DNA of 64,000 nt, taken from the NCBI GenBank assembly GCA_024036415.1, contig JAMWET010000543.1:1-64000 (forward strand), read 5' to 3'. The stretch comes from Prochilodus magdalenae. Lineage: Eukaryota; Chordata; Actinopteri; Characiformes; Prochilodontidae. The notes under the pieces are model-generated. The model saw nothing but the letters and a program-made list of their open reading frames with translations. It had not been told where the DNA came from and ran no database searches. The position numbers were made by a program, and so were the translations under genes. Positions 1 through 10,199 of this stretch are shown here, in pieces; within the stretch, counting starts at the first letter, position 1; the number at the start of each line of letters is the position of its first letter.

Positions 1-29
1 GTGTAGTGCATTTTTTTTAAAGATTTTAA

Positions 30-305
30 TCCCTTATTAGTCCCACAGTGGGGAAATTTAGTCTCCACATTTAACCCATCCGTGAAGTGAAACACCACAA
101 ACACACTCACCAGTGAACACACTAGGGGGCAGTGAGCACACTTACCCGGAGCGGTAGGCAGCCCTATCCACGGCGCCCGGGAGCAGTTAGGGGTTAGGTG
201 CCTTGCTCAAGGGCACCTCAGTCATGTAGGCTCAGGGAATCGAACCGGTGACCCTCCGAGTCACAAGGCTGGTTCCCTAACCTCCAGCCCACGACTGCCC
301 CAAAT
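30..305 (-). mobile_element. tRNA-derived SINE
   Basis: Read on the minus strand this starts with a tRNA-like head (GGGCAGTCGTGGGCTGGAGG, then a B-box-like GGTTCGATTCCC). A body follows with the common fish phrase about 'CCTTGAGCAAGGCACCTAACC', and the end is T-rich. The A-box/B-box layout is that of a Pol III SINE. The body also carries a CTCF-like core at 119-132. The family name is not certain. Confidence 0.65.
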
Positions 306-309
306 CCTT

Positions 310-520
310 CTATCCTTCCCTGATAGACACATTATTACCCCAGTGTTGATTTATGTACAGCCATACCCCTCCACCCTGACCTTTCCCCATAGCACTTGCA
401 TCTCTGTCCAAACAAACAGGTTCCCCAAAGCCTGTTACTGCCATATCCGAATCAGAGTCTGTAGTAGTAGGCCGGGTTTCTGTAAAGGCCATAACACATG
501 CACATCTATAATCAGTCACA
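310..520 (-). mobile_element. LINE endonuclease fragment
   Basis: A minus-strand reading frame contains VMAFTETRPTTTDSDSD and, further on, LDRDAS...GKGQGGGVWLYIN. These match the APE-type endonuclease domain of fish non-LTR retrotransposons. Only about 70 codons remain, with no reverse transcriptase next to it, so it is a relic that abuts the SINE. Confidence 0.6.
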
Positions 521-534
521 TGCTTAATGTTCAT

Positions 535-935
535 CTACTTTATTTCTTAGAGACTGAACGTTTGCAAGAATGACAGAGAGCAATGGAATGTGGAAAGACC
601 TGAACACATTAATGAACTGTGAAGAATATGACCCTGCTTGGATGTGAACAGTGAAGTGAGGATGATCATCAGATCCCTACACAATGGGGAGAAGAACCGT
701 TAATTTGGACTGAGCCAGTCAGATTCTCCTGAGTACCCTAAGTTAGTTCTGTCTTCTGTAAAGCTTACCTGGCTTAGTTCTGTAGGCTCCATTGTCCCTC
801 TCTGTACCTCACCTGCTAAAGAATTGGTCTATGAATCCTGGAAGTTCAAATCTGCTACTGAAGGACTTCCTGTTCCTGAATAAATACCAGCACTCTACCA
901 GAAGGTGGAGCTCTAGTCTTCTCTTTAACTAAAAG
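535..935. other. Intergenic stretch upstream of V1
   Basis: No gene seen. From about 770 the sequence matches the far-upstream region of other family A segments (near 21,350 and 37,970), so that part belongs to the duplicated V unit. The part before 720 is not recognised. Confidence 0.5.
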
Positions 936-939
936 CAGT

Positions 940-1044
940 AACTGAGTCTAAGCATTATGGGTGGAGCTGTGGAGCTCAGCAGAGATCTACACTAATCCCA
1001 TTCAGCTCTGACTCTGTTCTCAGTCACTTCACATCTCTATCAAC
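940..1044 (+). promoter_or_regulatory. Conserved 5' flank of family A V segments
   Basis: This block (ATTATGGGTGGAGCTG, then a CAGCAGAGATCTACACTAAT stretch up to the leader ATG) recurs almost unchanged before the leaders at 21709, 29462 and 38336, partly before 5939, and as a relic at 58720-58767. The position and conservation suggest the V promoter. I see no TATA box and no octamer, so the promoter role is inferred from position. Confidence 0.5.
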
Positions 1045-1510
1045 ATGCTGCTCTCTATCCTTTCTCTCCTAACACTGCTTTTAGGTAGCACCACTTTAAT
1101 CCCACTCCTTTATTTAATACCTGTAGAGAAACTATGAGAAATATGTAAAATCATTATTTTAAATGTTGTGTGAGAGATTTCAGTGTTTTATTATCTTCAA
1201 TAATGTTTCCAGGAGAAACATCAGCTCAGACAATTGATCCACTTGTAGTAGAAGTGCAGCTTCCAGAGGGGGATGATCTCACTCTCTCCTGTAACTACAC
1301 CAGCAGCAGCACTAATGATGTTCTTCAGTGGTATCGTCAGTCTCCTGGATCCAGTCCAGAGTTCCTCCTGTACATTTACCCAAGTGGAGGTATGAGCAAA
1401 CCTCTTCCTCCTCGTATGTCTGCTGAAGTTAAAGATAATAAGCGTGTGGATCTGAAGATCTCCTCTGCTGCAGTATCAGACTCTGTCCTCTACTACTGTG
1501 CTCTGCAGCC
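1045..1510 (+). CDS. TRAV: V1: TCR alpha/delta variable segment, family A, intact
   Basis: Encodes the variable domain of a T-cell receptor chain and is used only after V-J or V-D-J joining. The leader exon is 1045-1084 (MLLSILSLLTLLL plus one base), the donor is G|GTAGCA and the intron is 1085-1212. The V exon 1213-1510 begins G-E-T-S-A-Q. First Cys is at 1290-1292, Trp at 1329-1331 in WYRQSPG, and Tyr-Tyr-Cys ends at 1499, followed by Ala-Leu-Gln-Pro and the heptamer. No stop or frameshift. The frame stays open through the RSS to 1561, but that extension is not part of the V domain. Alpha versus delta usage cannot be told without J/D/C segments. Confidence 0.9.
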
Positions 1511-1548
1511 CACAGTGACAGGAAACCCAGATACACTGTACAGAAACT
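1511..1548 (+). other. RSS of V1 (22/23-type)
   Basis: Heptamer CACAGTG at 1511-1517, 22-bp spacer, nonamer ACAGAAACT at 1540-1548 (7/9 to ACAAAAACC). Taking the nonamer one base later gives a 23-bp spacer. Confidence 0.85.
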
Positions 1549-1580
1549 GGCTCTATGTCTGAGGTAGAGCAGTGATGCTG

Positions 1581-1594
1581 TCAGGAGGGGGCGC
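1581..1594 (+). promoter_or_regulatory. CTCF-like core behind V1 RSS
   Basis: TCAGGAGGGGGCGC matches 12 of 14 positions of the CTCF core CCASYAGRKGGCRS. It begins 33 bases after the last nonamer base. Binding is not shown. Confidence 0.35.
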
Positions 1595-2039
1595 TGTTTA
1601 CCTGTCTACATTGAGACCTACAGCTACTTCAACCTCCAGCTTACAATATCAGAGTTATTAGGAAAAAATATGATCATCCTGGATACGATAAGCTGGTGTT
1701 GCTGTTCTAAACCTGCCTGAGTCTAATCAGTGGGTACATACAAGAACACTCCTAGAACCATATCCTGATATCATAATGTTCTACAATTAGCACACAAACA
1801 TTAGCATGTTGAACTTCTGGAGGTAATCACACACTAACCCAGTAGATCCTAATGATCCTAAAAGATGATCCTCTGTGGTCGGGGTACCTGATACAAAAGC
1901 TGGATGTTCATAATAGTTGTACCTAATAAACTGGTAACTCCAGCAGCCGCTGCACACCTGGTTGTAGGTCTTATTGGAGCAGGTACTGACCATACAGCAC
2001 ACACAATAAAGACTATGGTACATATTATTACTGACGGCC

Positions 2040-2303
2040 ACTGAAGGAGGTGCAGCAGTTCTAAACTGCAGGTACAACACTGTTGATCAATCACCGGATC
2101 GCTTCTGGTACAAACAACAGAGTAATGGATCTCCTCAGCTGGTTCTGATGAACTGGACCTCTGTACAGGGACACGCTGAACTGGAGTTTAAAGAGAGATT
2201 CAGAGCTGCTCTAGACTCCAGATCCAGTTTAGTTCCACTGACCATCCAGAAGCTGCATGTTCCTGACTCTGCTGTGTACTACTGAGCTCTGACATCCACT
2301 GTG
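2040..2303 (+). pseudogene. V2: V pseudogene with a stop at the second Cys
   Basis: An 81-codon open stretch starts T-E-G-G-A-A-V-L-N-C and continues through FWYKQQSNGSPQLVLMNW and a FR3 ending VPDSAVYY. Then TGA (2283-2285) replaces the conserved Cys codon. A CACTGTG heptamer-like sequence is at 2297-2303 without a convincing nonamer. No leader or upstream V-exon frame could be joined: the frame breaks just before 2040. The domain differs from families A-C. The same lesion recurs in V14 and V19, so it predates their duplication. Confidence 0.75.
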
Positions 2304-2626
2304 GTAACATGTTCACTCCTCATACAGGAAGGTCAGGTGGAGGTCAGGGAGTCTGTTGGGTTCAGTACTGTTTGAAGTGTCTAGTTTGGAGAAGGAATTT
2401 CCTGGTTTGTCTTTTTCAGTTCCAGAAAATCACATTATTTACTGAACCATTTGAACAGTACTCTCTCACAGTCCTTCATTAGAGCTCACTTCATGTAAAC
2501 GTTCTCTTTGCTGGGAGCAGAACCTCCATATAAGAACAAATGATGACACTGAATGTGTGACTGTTCAGTCTTCATCCAAAAATATATGAAACATAAGAGC
2601 TTCAAATTTCATCCTAAAGTTTAAGG

Positions 2627-3225
2627 ACTGGCATGGGTGCCAGCCTTACCCTGGCCACTAGGGGACAGCTGTGAGCCAGCAATCAACCCTAACACCCTAC
2701 AGCTGGTGAATGGGCTGTATATGCCTCTCAGGAAGCAGTCTGGGTTGCTTGTTCTTTTCAACACCAAGTGTCTGTAAGGTGCTGGCCGGTAATGGTAGAG
2801 GGTTAAGAGTCTTCAATCCCACCCTCACTTCTAACTTTCTCTTACTCTGTCTCTTTTCTTTGAAAGGCTGAGAAAGTTGGTGTTCCCCCTTTCCTAAAAG
2901 ATAAAAAAGAAAAAAGAGTTAAATAAAAGAGTTCTTCAAAGCTAAAGGGGAGAGTTGGGAGTTTACTAGGTTTACACATTGGTTTGTTGAGGAGGTAGCC
3001 AGTCTCCCCTGGCATCCTTTGTTCTCCTTTTTTCCTGCTCAAACTTTTCCCAAGTTTGGGTGGGTTTGTGCAGCACCTTTTTTTCCTCACCTAATTAGTT
3101 CCCACGTTTTGAATGCTTTGCATTGGGTCCTCCCCAATTTCCCACTAGTAGCTTGCCCAGCAGAGCGCCTGAGTGGTGTTCAGGAGCCCTGACCCATATT
3201 CCACCAGCAGCTACCATCACATAAA
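2627..3225. mobile_element. LTR-like repeat, copy 1
   Basis: Shared with 49700-50505, where it is about 200 bp longer. It contains poly-pyrimidine runs and a CTCF-like core (CCACTAGGGGACAG, 2655-2668). No coding capacity. It looks like a solo LTR or LTR-derived piece, but clear TG...CA ends and a target duplication were not identified. Confidence 0.35.
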
Positions 3226-3248
3226 GATCCAGTTTACAAAAAACTCAC

Positions 3249-3400
3249 CTAAGGGTCTCCAGTTTACAGTTTGAACTCGTCAGGCCATCAGATAACAGCT
3301 CAACTCCTGAGTCCTGCAGGTCATTGTTACTGAGGTCCAGATCTGGCAGGAGGGAGTTTCCTGATTCTAGAGTTGATGATGGTGTTTTAACAAAAAGCTG
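3249..3400 (-). pseudogene. NLR-type leucine-rich-repeat exon relic 1
   Basis: On the minus strand the frame reads [20 protein letters not shown] and ends KLETLR at a splice donor (AG|GTGAGT, donor at 3248-3247). This is the LRR repeat of the large fish NLR (NLRC3-like) family, with the LxLxxNxLxxSG pattern. One repeat exon is left, with no NACHT domain nearby. It sits behind the V2 pseudogene and was duplicated with it (compare 50524-50655). Confidence 0.7.
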
Positions 3401-4070
3401 CAGTGAGTTTACACACAGGGTTACTCCCTCCTTCATTGGTTCTGGTGGTAGTTTGTCTAAATGATTTAAACTGAAGTTTTATTTTATTAAAATATGGACT
3501 TTTCTCAGTATAATCACTATTAGACTCCAAACGATGATGCAGTATCTAATAAATAAATACCTCTACTAAACACTAAAAGGCCTTCACACCTGTTTCTCTC
3601 CTCTACCTGGCAGGAATGGGTTTCCATAATCAGAGGAGCAGCTAAAACGAGAAAAGCTGTTTTTGTTTACCTGCTGTAGGTCTGACACTTCACACCATCC
3701 CTCCCTGACAGTGCAGCTGTGTGGACTACAGTCCCTGCACTGCTACAGCACTGTTAACTGTAGTCTTATATATCTGTCACTGCACAAATGCTGCTCCTTC
3801 ATCTTTAATACATTAAATCAAAGTGATTTTAATTCAGTGTTAGTTATTAACAGGCTCAGTGTTTCATCCTGGTCTAGTTTAGTGTTCTGGGTTCTGCAGC
3901 TGTGGATCAGGAAGGTTCCTCCATCTGAACTCCTTCCAGACTCAGACTGTATCTGAACACTAGAGAACCTCAAATCTCTGCAGCAGTGACCTCACCAACA
4001 CTGCCCCCAAGTGGACAACATGGTCCTCCAGTGTGGATAAAGACACCGGGACAAAAGTAACAATCACCAG

Positions 4071-4259
4071 TGGATCTTCATTATCTAGATCAGGTGTGAT
4101 GGAGCAGGACGTAGTTGGACCTGTGCAGGACAGTGGATCTTCATTATCTAGATCAGGTGTGATGGAGCAGGACGTAGCTGAACCTGTGCAGGACAGTGGA
4201 TCTTCATGATCTGGATCAGGTGTGATGGAGCAGGAAGTAGCTGAACCTGTGTCCAGTTT
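4071..4259. repeat. 63-bp tandem repeat, three copies
   Basis: Units start at 4071, 4134 and 4197. Period 63 keeps a minus-strand frame open (21 residues per unit). The duplicate block at 51514-51575 has one unit, so the array expanded or contracted after duplication. Confidence 0.85.
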
Positions 4260-4687
4260 AACCAGTTTAATCCAGTCCAGAAATCTCCATGTAGACATTA
4301 TTAGATGAGTTTAGTCCAGTCCCTCCAGTACATATAGACCTAGACCCTCCACTAAACCTGTTCTTCAGTATAAGACAGTCTATCTGTGGGTGTAAAGATC
4401 TGAAGTGTTAGTGTCCAGCAGGCTGTGACGACTGGAGCATCTTTTATTCCAGGTTATACGTGTTCAGGTGCTGAACTGTGGGTTTAGTCTATATGGTACA
4501 TGAGTTTGTTAGTCTGGGTTTAAACAGTGGAGAAAGGAGAGAAGGAGAGTGGAGCTCAGTGTGTGAGAGCTGAACTAAGCCTGTATGTAAATCGTACTCT
4601 GAGTGGGCGGAGCATGTGGGTAAAGTCTCTCAGGGAGACAGTAATGTCTTTTACTGTGTCTCTAATGATAAAGACATCAGGAGAACC

Positions 4688-5444
4688 ATGTTACTCCTCT
4701 TCATTTATACTCTCCTCTACAGTTCTGGTAAGACAGGATGGTTAACTTGTAGTTTCCAGTTTAATCTGATATTTAAAGTATATTTAATAACTTCTTTATA
4801 CGTGTGTTTATAATCAGAATAGACAGAATAGAAATGTAGATAAAGGACAGCAGCACGCTCCACACCCACAGAACACAGAACCAAACCCAACTAAATAAAA
4901 AGCCCATAACACTAAATCTATATTATTATTAAAGATCTGTTTCTGAGAGTTTAGTTTAGTTCTAAGATCTGTTACTCTTCATTATGACATGTTACCATAT
5001 GTGTGAATATGGCTGTAGTCTGTTCCACCATAGCATGTACGATACACATGGTTTGGACTAATGATTGTTGTGTGTACACAGTTAGTGTCTGTTACTACCG
5101 TGCACACCGTATGGACCTGCAGGAATGTTCTGGGTTATTATTGTGTTTGTTTCAGATGTTTCTTCATATGAACTCACTCCTCTTTCTGCTGAGGTGCATG
5201 TTCTGGAAGGCAGTGTCACAGTTACTCTGTCTTGGAATTTCAGTGGAACCAACATACTAGCTTACCAGTGGTACAGGCAGAACCCAAACTCTGCTCCAGA
5301 GTGCTTTTCACAAGCCTTCGAGAATAGGGACTATCACGATAATGGACGGAGGATTACAGTTCATAAAGATCTAAAACGTCTGGATCTGGAAATGTTCTAC
5401 CCTGCACAGTCAGATTCTGCACTCTACTACTGCACACTGGTGAC
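4688..5444 (+). CDS. V3: V segment with first Cys changed to Trp
   Basis: Leader exon 4688-4727 (MLLLFIYTLLYSS), donor G|GTAAGA, intron 4728-5155 ending in a good pyrimidine tract and TTTCAG, V exon 5156-5444. The frame is open (starts D-V-S-S-Y-E-L-T) with YQWYRQNPNSAP and SALYYCTL. The first intradomain Cys is TGG (Trp) at 5233-5235, so the standard disulfide cannot form. An extra Cys lies in the C' region (A-P-E-C). It is therefore probably non-functional, or an ORF class segment, though splice sites and RSS are intact. Its leader is duplicated at 52009 without a V exon. Confidence 0.75.
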
Positions 5445-5482
5445 CACAGTGACAGGACAACCACCAACACTGTACAGAACCA
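5445..5482 (+). other. RSS of V3
   Basis: Heptamer CACAGTG 5445-5451, 22-bp spacer, nonamer ACAGAACCA 5474-5482. The spacer is partly different from the family A/C spacer, so this is a separate lineage. Confidence 0.75.
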
Positions 5483-5499
5483 CAACACAAGCAGACAAA

Positions 5500-5860
5500 C
5501 ACAGTAAACACCTGTAAAATAAAGCCTTCTGAACACAGTGCCTTAGTAAAGACCCCACATTAACACTACCACACAGTGAAGTAGAGGACTTTAGTTCCTC
5601 ACCTGAGATTATTTTATTCCCATAAACACCCCACTAGAAATGTCTAACAGATCCAGGATCAGACTCCAGCTGTTCCACATTCACTTCCTTCATGCTTCTT
5701 GTGCACTGCTGAAACATCACCACCATCACTGTTCTCCACAGACATCAACAACACCAACACATATCCAGATCAGCACGGTGCAGAACCCTCTCACACCAGT
5801 AGGGGGAGCTCTGCTGCCTTCTTAAACAGACCCTGAGATTTCGAGACTGTTTCAGAGAAG
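5500..5860. other. Intergenic stretch between V3 and V4
   Basis: No gene seen. A CTCF-like core (CCAGTAGGGGGAGC, 5806-5819, one mismatch) lies about 120 bp before the V4 leader. Confidence 0.4.
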
Positions 5861-5938
5861 GACCCACATCAGCTCACAGCCTACACTAATCCCATTCAGC
5901 TCTGACTCTGTTCTCAGTCACTTCACATCTCTATCAAC

Positions 5939-6410
5939 ATGCTGCTCTCTATCCTTTCTCTCCTAACACTGCTTTTAGGTAGCACCACTTTAATCCCACT
6001 CCTTTATTTAATACCTGTAGAGAAACTATGAGAAATATGTAAAATCATTATTTTAAATGTTGTGTGAGAGATTTCAGTGTTTTATTATCTTCAATAATGT
6101 TTCCAGGAGAAACATCAGCTCAGACCATTGATCCACTTGTAGGAGAAGTGCAGCTTCCAGAGGGGGATGATCTCACTCTCTCCTGTAACTACACCACCGG
6201 CAGCAGAACTACTGGTGATACTCTGTTCTGGTACCGTCAGTCTCCTGGATCCAGTCCAGAGTTTCTCCTGTATATTGATCTATTCGGGACTCAGAGTGAT
6301 CCTCCTCCTCGTATGTCTGCTGTGGTGGATAACGTCCTAAAGCGTCTGGATCTGAAGATCTCCTCTGTTGCAGTATCAGACTCTGTACTCTACTACTGTG
6401 CTCTGCAGCC
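5939..6410 (+). CDS. TRAV: V4: TCR alpha/delta variable segment, family A, intact
   Basis: Leader exon 5939-5978 and the intron are nearly identical to V1. V exon 6107-6410 opens G-E-T-S-A-Q-T-I-D and continues with LSCNY, FWYRQSPGSSPEFLLY and a FR3 ending VSDSVLYYCALQP. It differs from V1 mainly in CDR1 (two residues longer) and CDR2, as expected for paralogues diversifying at antigen-contact loops. All anchor residues are present and the frame is open. Its 3' flank lacks the GGGGGCGC element seen behind most relatives. Confidence 0.9.
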
Positions 6411-6448
6411 CACAGTGACAGGAAACCCAGATACACTGTACAGAAACT
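6411..6448 (+). other. RSS of V4
   Basis: CACAGTG 6411-6417, 22-bp spacer identical to V1, nonamer ACAGAAACT 6440-6448. Confidence 0.85.
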
Positions 6449-6544
6449 CCTTACTAGCACTTCCTGTACAGAAGTGTGAACATTAGGTTCTGTATAAAGA
6501 CTGTGACTGAATAAAGTTCTCTCTCTCAGAATCTATCTACAGTA

Positions 6545-6945
6545 TGAAGATCTGGACCTTTAGAGCTGAGTTTAATCCTGTTATTATACAGTACATCACC
6601 CTGAAGAGATCTTCTACTTAGATTGGAGAGCCAGGATTAGATCTCTCTGGAGTACTGATTACATTCATCAGTAGATTTAATGATCTACATCTTTATGATC
6701 AGAACTGTGATGGAGATGAGTGCTGATGTGTGTTCAGTCTCTGAGTGTAATAATGCTGCATAAACACACAGAGATGTAATGAGGGGAATGATCCACAAGG
6801 GGGAAGACTTCATCTGGATCTAACTGAACACTGAAACAGGTTACTTCAGTCTGAAGGAGGAGATGAAGGAAAGAGGAGATCTGGTTCAGACAGGATTAAG
6901 ACTCTATAGCAGACTCTGAACCATATGCTACTTCAGGTTAGCGCT
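6545..6945. repeat. Duplicated V 3' flank, copy 1
   Basis: Non-coding sequence (from GCTGAGTTTAATCCTG) that recurs at 53865-54230, directly next to the L2-like LINE that interrupts V20. Confidence 0.7.
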
Positions 6946-7004
6946 GCCTGCTGTTCTGTGGGTTCTTCATCTTCTATGATTAACACTGACACTTTACACA
7001 CCTT

Positions 7005-7400
7005 CAGTGTAAGGGTGGGCAGTGCCATCTGCTCACAACAGAGGGCAGCAGCGACGGCACCTCCCCGAGGCAACTACAGCCCAACTCCAAACCCTATACT
7101 GCCCCGGGCTGATCAACCAACAAGTTGCACCCAGTGCACCGGCTATATAAACTCCCATCAAACAGCCGTTGAAGAGAAAAAACACATGCTTTTAAAGAAG
7201 AGAGAAAAGAGTAAAGACACCTGCTCAAAAAAACACAAAATACTAAGACCTGTGAGTTAAACGGAACAAAAGAAAATAAAGAGAAACATGAAGACCCAGA
7301 AAAGAAAAAAGAGATCCCCGCTCAGTTTCTTTCTTTTCCTTTACAAATATTCCCTTTTGCTTGAGCACCCCAGTGTTGGTGTGGCCTTTATGTGAGCTTC
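7005..7400. mobile_element. LTR-like remnant
   Basis: Contains a TATATAA box (about 7144) and an A-rich stretch with AATAAA, the layout of a retrovirus-like LTR. It lies beside other retroelement sequence but has no identified partner LTR. Coding ability is absent. Confidence 0.3.
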
Positions 7401-7589
7401 CTGCCTATTTCACACCTCGCCATAGACATATACAAACACACTTCCTCTCCAAACAGTTAACTCCTCACATATCTTCTGACGTGCACCCACATCTAGCAAA
7501 CCCCTTTGCAAGCAGATAAACCTCAATATCGGCACAAATGGGTTCCTGCCCTGCGCTTGGATCCAGGCAAGACATAACTCATTACAGTC

Positions 7590-8230
7590 AAAAGGCAGGA
7601 CTATCTTATTAACCTCTCAGCAGTCACCTGATATGACACTGTAATGTCCTAGCAGCACCTTAGCCACCACCTGGGACAACAAAGCAACAGCTTAGTACAA
7701 CATTTGCTGGCTGATGCTCTCTGAACTCTAGGCAGTGCCATGGGCCAAGCACCAGCTTGGGCTGGACCCGAAGAGCAGCTGCCTCATTAGGACACAGGGT
7801 GGCCTGCAGTTCAAAAGACAATGAGGCCGGCAGCTTGGTTACTAGTTCAGGAGACTTGGAGGCTGTAAACTGGTCTGGGAACTTGGAGGAAGCAGGTCAG
7901 GAGGCACAGAGACTTTCAGGTCAGGGGACATGGAAGTCAGGAGACGACCCAGACAGGACAGGAGACACAGAGGCTGTCTGAGCCAGCACTGGAGATGCAA
8001 CATCACTGGGTGAAGGTAGAACTGCAGTAAGGTCCTCAAGACATCCTCAAGGACATCATCCTGGACATTCATGTAGTGAGGTGGACATGCAGAGATGTCC
8101 ACAGCAAATAGGATCTCGGTGGAAACGATAGAAGAAACTGAAGCCTTGTAAAAGGGATTTTTGTTTACAGGCCGTGTTTCTATAATGGAGGAAGAAGAAG
8201 GAATTGCCGTCCACATTCTGAGGGATACTG
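7590..8230. other. Degenerate dispersed repeat
   Basis: 7590-7680 matches 54270-54370 and part of 7790-7920 resembles 54740-54820. The frames across it are broken and no protein family is recognised. Probably retroelement-derived. Confidence 0.35.
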
Positions 8231-8364
8231 GGACTGTGCAGTCATTATTGCCCTGGTTGGAGATCAGATCTGTGTGACACCGGTAGTAAGTGACATTCCA
8301 TGTGTCAGTCCAGAAACTGAGGCCTTAGAGCAGAAGTACCCTGGTGTTTTCCCTGCGTGTGTAA

Positions 8365-10150
8365 TTACATTTACATTTAAGGCATTTAGCAGACGCTCTT
8401 ATCCAGAGCGACTTACAACCGTGCTTAGTGTTCTGTTGGATAATATTCCAGTTAGTAGAGGAAGTTTAGAGCCTAAAACTCACCACGAGCTCAGACACTG
8501 CCCGAACAGGGGGTCAGTGCTGGTACCTAGAGAAAGGTCATTATAAGTGCAACACAATACACATTGACAAAGGACGTTATAAGTGCAATACAACAAGGTT
8601 ATTAAATTGCCACACGATACACACAATTTACACGTCTGCTAGAGTTCACTCACTTAAGTGCTTTAGGAAGAGATGGGTCTTCAGTCTGCGTTTGAAGACC
8701 GCGAGAGACTCCGCTGTTCTGACGCACAGTGGGAGTTCATTCCACCATCTGGGAGCCAGGACAGAGAAGAGTCTGGATGCTTGTCTTCCATGAGTCCTCA
8801 GGGATGGTGGTTCGAGACGAGCTGTACTTGAAGCTCGAAGGGCTTGACGTACAGCTCGACTCTTCACCATTGCCATAAGGAGGGAGGCGCTGGTCCATTC
8901 TTGGCTTTGTAGGCCAGCATCAGAGTTTTAAACCTGATGCGGGCAACGACAGGAAGCCAGTGAAGGGAGCGCAGCAGTGGAGTGACGTGGGTGAACTTCA
9001 GAAGGTTGAAAATGAGACGGGCTGCAGCGTTCTGAACTAGTTGCAAGGGCCTGATGGCCCGCAGAGGAAGACCAGCCAGGAGTGAGTTGCAGTAGTCTAG
9101 CCTTGAAATGACCAGAGACTGGACCAGCAGCAGGGTGGCTTCCTGAGAAAGGAAGGGTCGAATCCTCCGGATGTTGTAGAGGAGGAATCTGCATGACCGA
9201 GTCAGGTTCGCTATATGAGCCGAGAACGATAACTGGCCATCCAGAATCACTCCAAGACTTCTTGCATCCTCAGTCGGGGTGATCAGCAAGTTCCCCAATG
9301 AGATGGTGAGGTCACGGTGAGGACCTGTAGTGCTGGGGATGAACAGCAGCTCAGTCTTGCTGGGATTGAGCTTAAGGTGGTGAGCTGTCATCCATGAGCT
9401 GATGTCGGTCAGGCATGCTGAGATGTGGTTGCAGACCTGTGTATCAGATGATGGGAAGGAGAGCATGAGTTGCATATCATCAGCATAGCAGTGATGAGAG
9501 AAGCCGTGAGAAGTGATTACTTTGCCAAGAAAAAGAGTGTAAAGAGAAGAGGACCCAACACCGAGCCTTGAGGGACACCGATGGAGAGCCTACATGGAGC
9601 AGATGTGGACCCATTCCATGTTACCTGATAGTGGCGGTCCTCCAGGTAGGACTCAAACCACTTCCATGCAGTGCCGTTGATTCCAAGATCAATGAGGACC
9701 GACAGGAGGATCTTGTGGTTCACCGTGTCGAAGGCTGCAGACAGGTTGAGCAGAATCAGAACTGAGGACAGTTTGGCTGATCTTGCTGCATGAAGCCTCT
9801 CAGTTACTGCGATGAGAGGAGTTTCCGTGGAATGGGCGGGTTTGAAGCCGGACTGGTTGATGTCCTGAAGCTGGTTCTGGGAGAGAAAGAAGGAGAGTTG
9901 ATTATAGACAGCACGTTCAAGAATTTTTGGGAGAAAAGAAAGAAGTGACACCGGTCTGTAACTGCTGACGTCAGAGGAGTCCAGTAAGGGTTTCTTTAGG
10001 ATGGGAACCACTCTGGCAGTCTTGAAGGCCTGTGGAACACACCCTGAAGACAGGGAAGAGTTTATAAGGGAGGAGATGAAGGGTAGCAGGTCCAGGGAGA
10101 TTACACCCGTCTGAGCACACAGGGGAGAGTCAGACTGCAGTAGCAGATCC
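8365..10150 (-). mobile_element. L2-like LINE, 5'-truncated
   Basis: The minus strand carries a reverse transcriptase: the start reads SSYRPVSLLSFLPKILERAV, then NLSAAFDTVNHKILL, IGVPQGSVLGPLLFTLF and the catalytic Y-A-D-D near 9480. After a frame change comes ARSLGVILDGQLSF and RLDYCNSLLAGLP. The 3' end is the widespread fish tail that reads GCATTTAGCAGACGCTCTTA on the + strand (8380-8400). Frame breaks near 9500 and 8870 make it inactive. The endonuclease end is missing. A shorter copy interrupts V20. Confidence 0.85.
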
Positions 10151-10199
10151 TCCTTTTTCCCAGTGGGGTACTCCTGGTGTAAGTCCTCAGTTCAGCCGT

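Noticed and set aside
1511..1561. Extension of V frames through the RSS (T-V-T-G-N-P-D-T-L-Y-R-N)
   Set aside because: This is translated RSS and spacer; it is removed on rearrangement and is not part of the V domain.
3663..3956. 97-codon + strand frame (and longer copy at 51077-51502)
   Set aside because: Part of a duplicated non-coding block; no domain and frame length differs between copies.
4527..4745. Frame overlapping the V3 leader in another phase
   Set aside because: Shadow of the leader exon and its promoter region.
8274..8546. 90-codon frame next to the L2-like LINE
   Set aside because: It runs through the LINE 3' tail on the opposite strand to the element's coding sequence.
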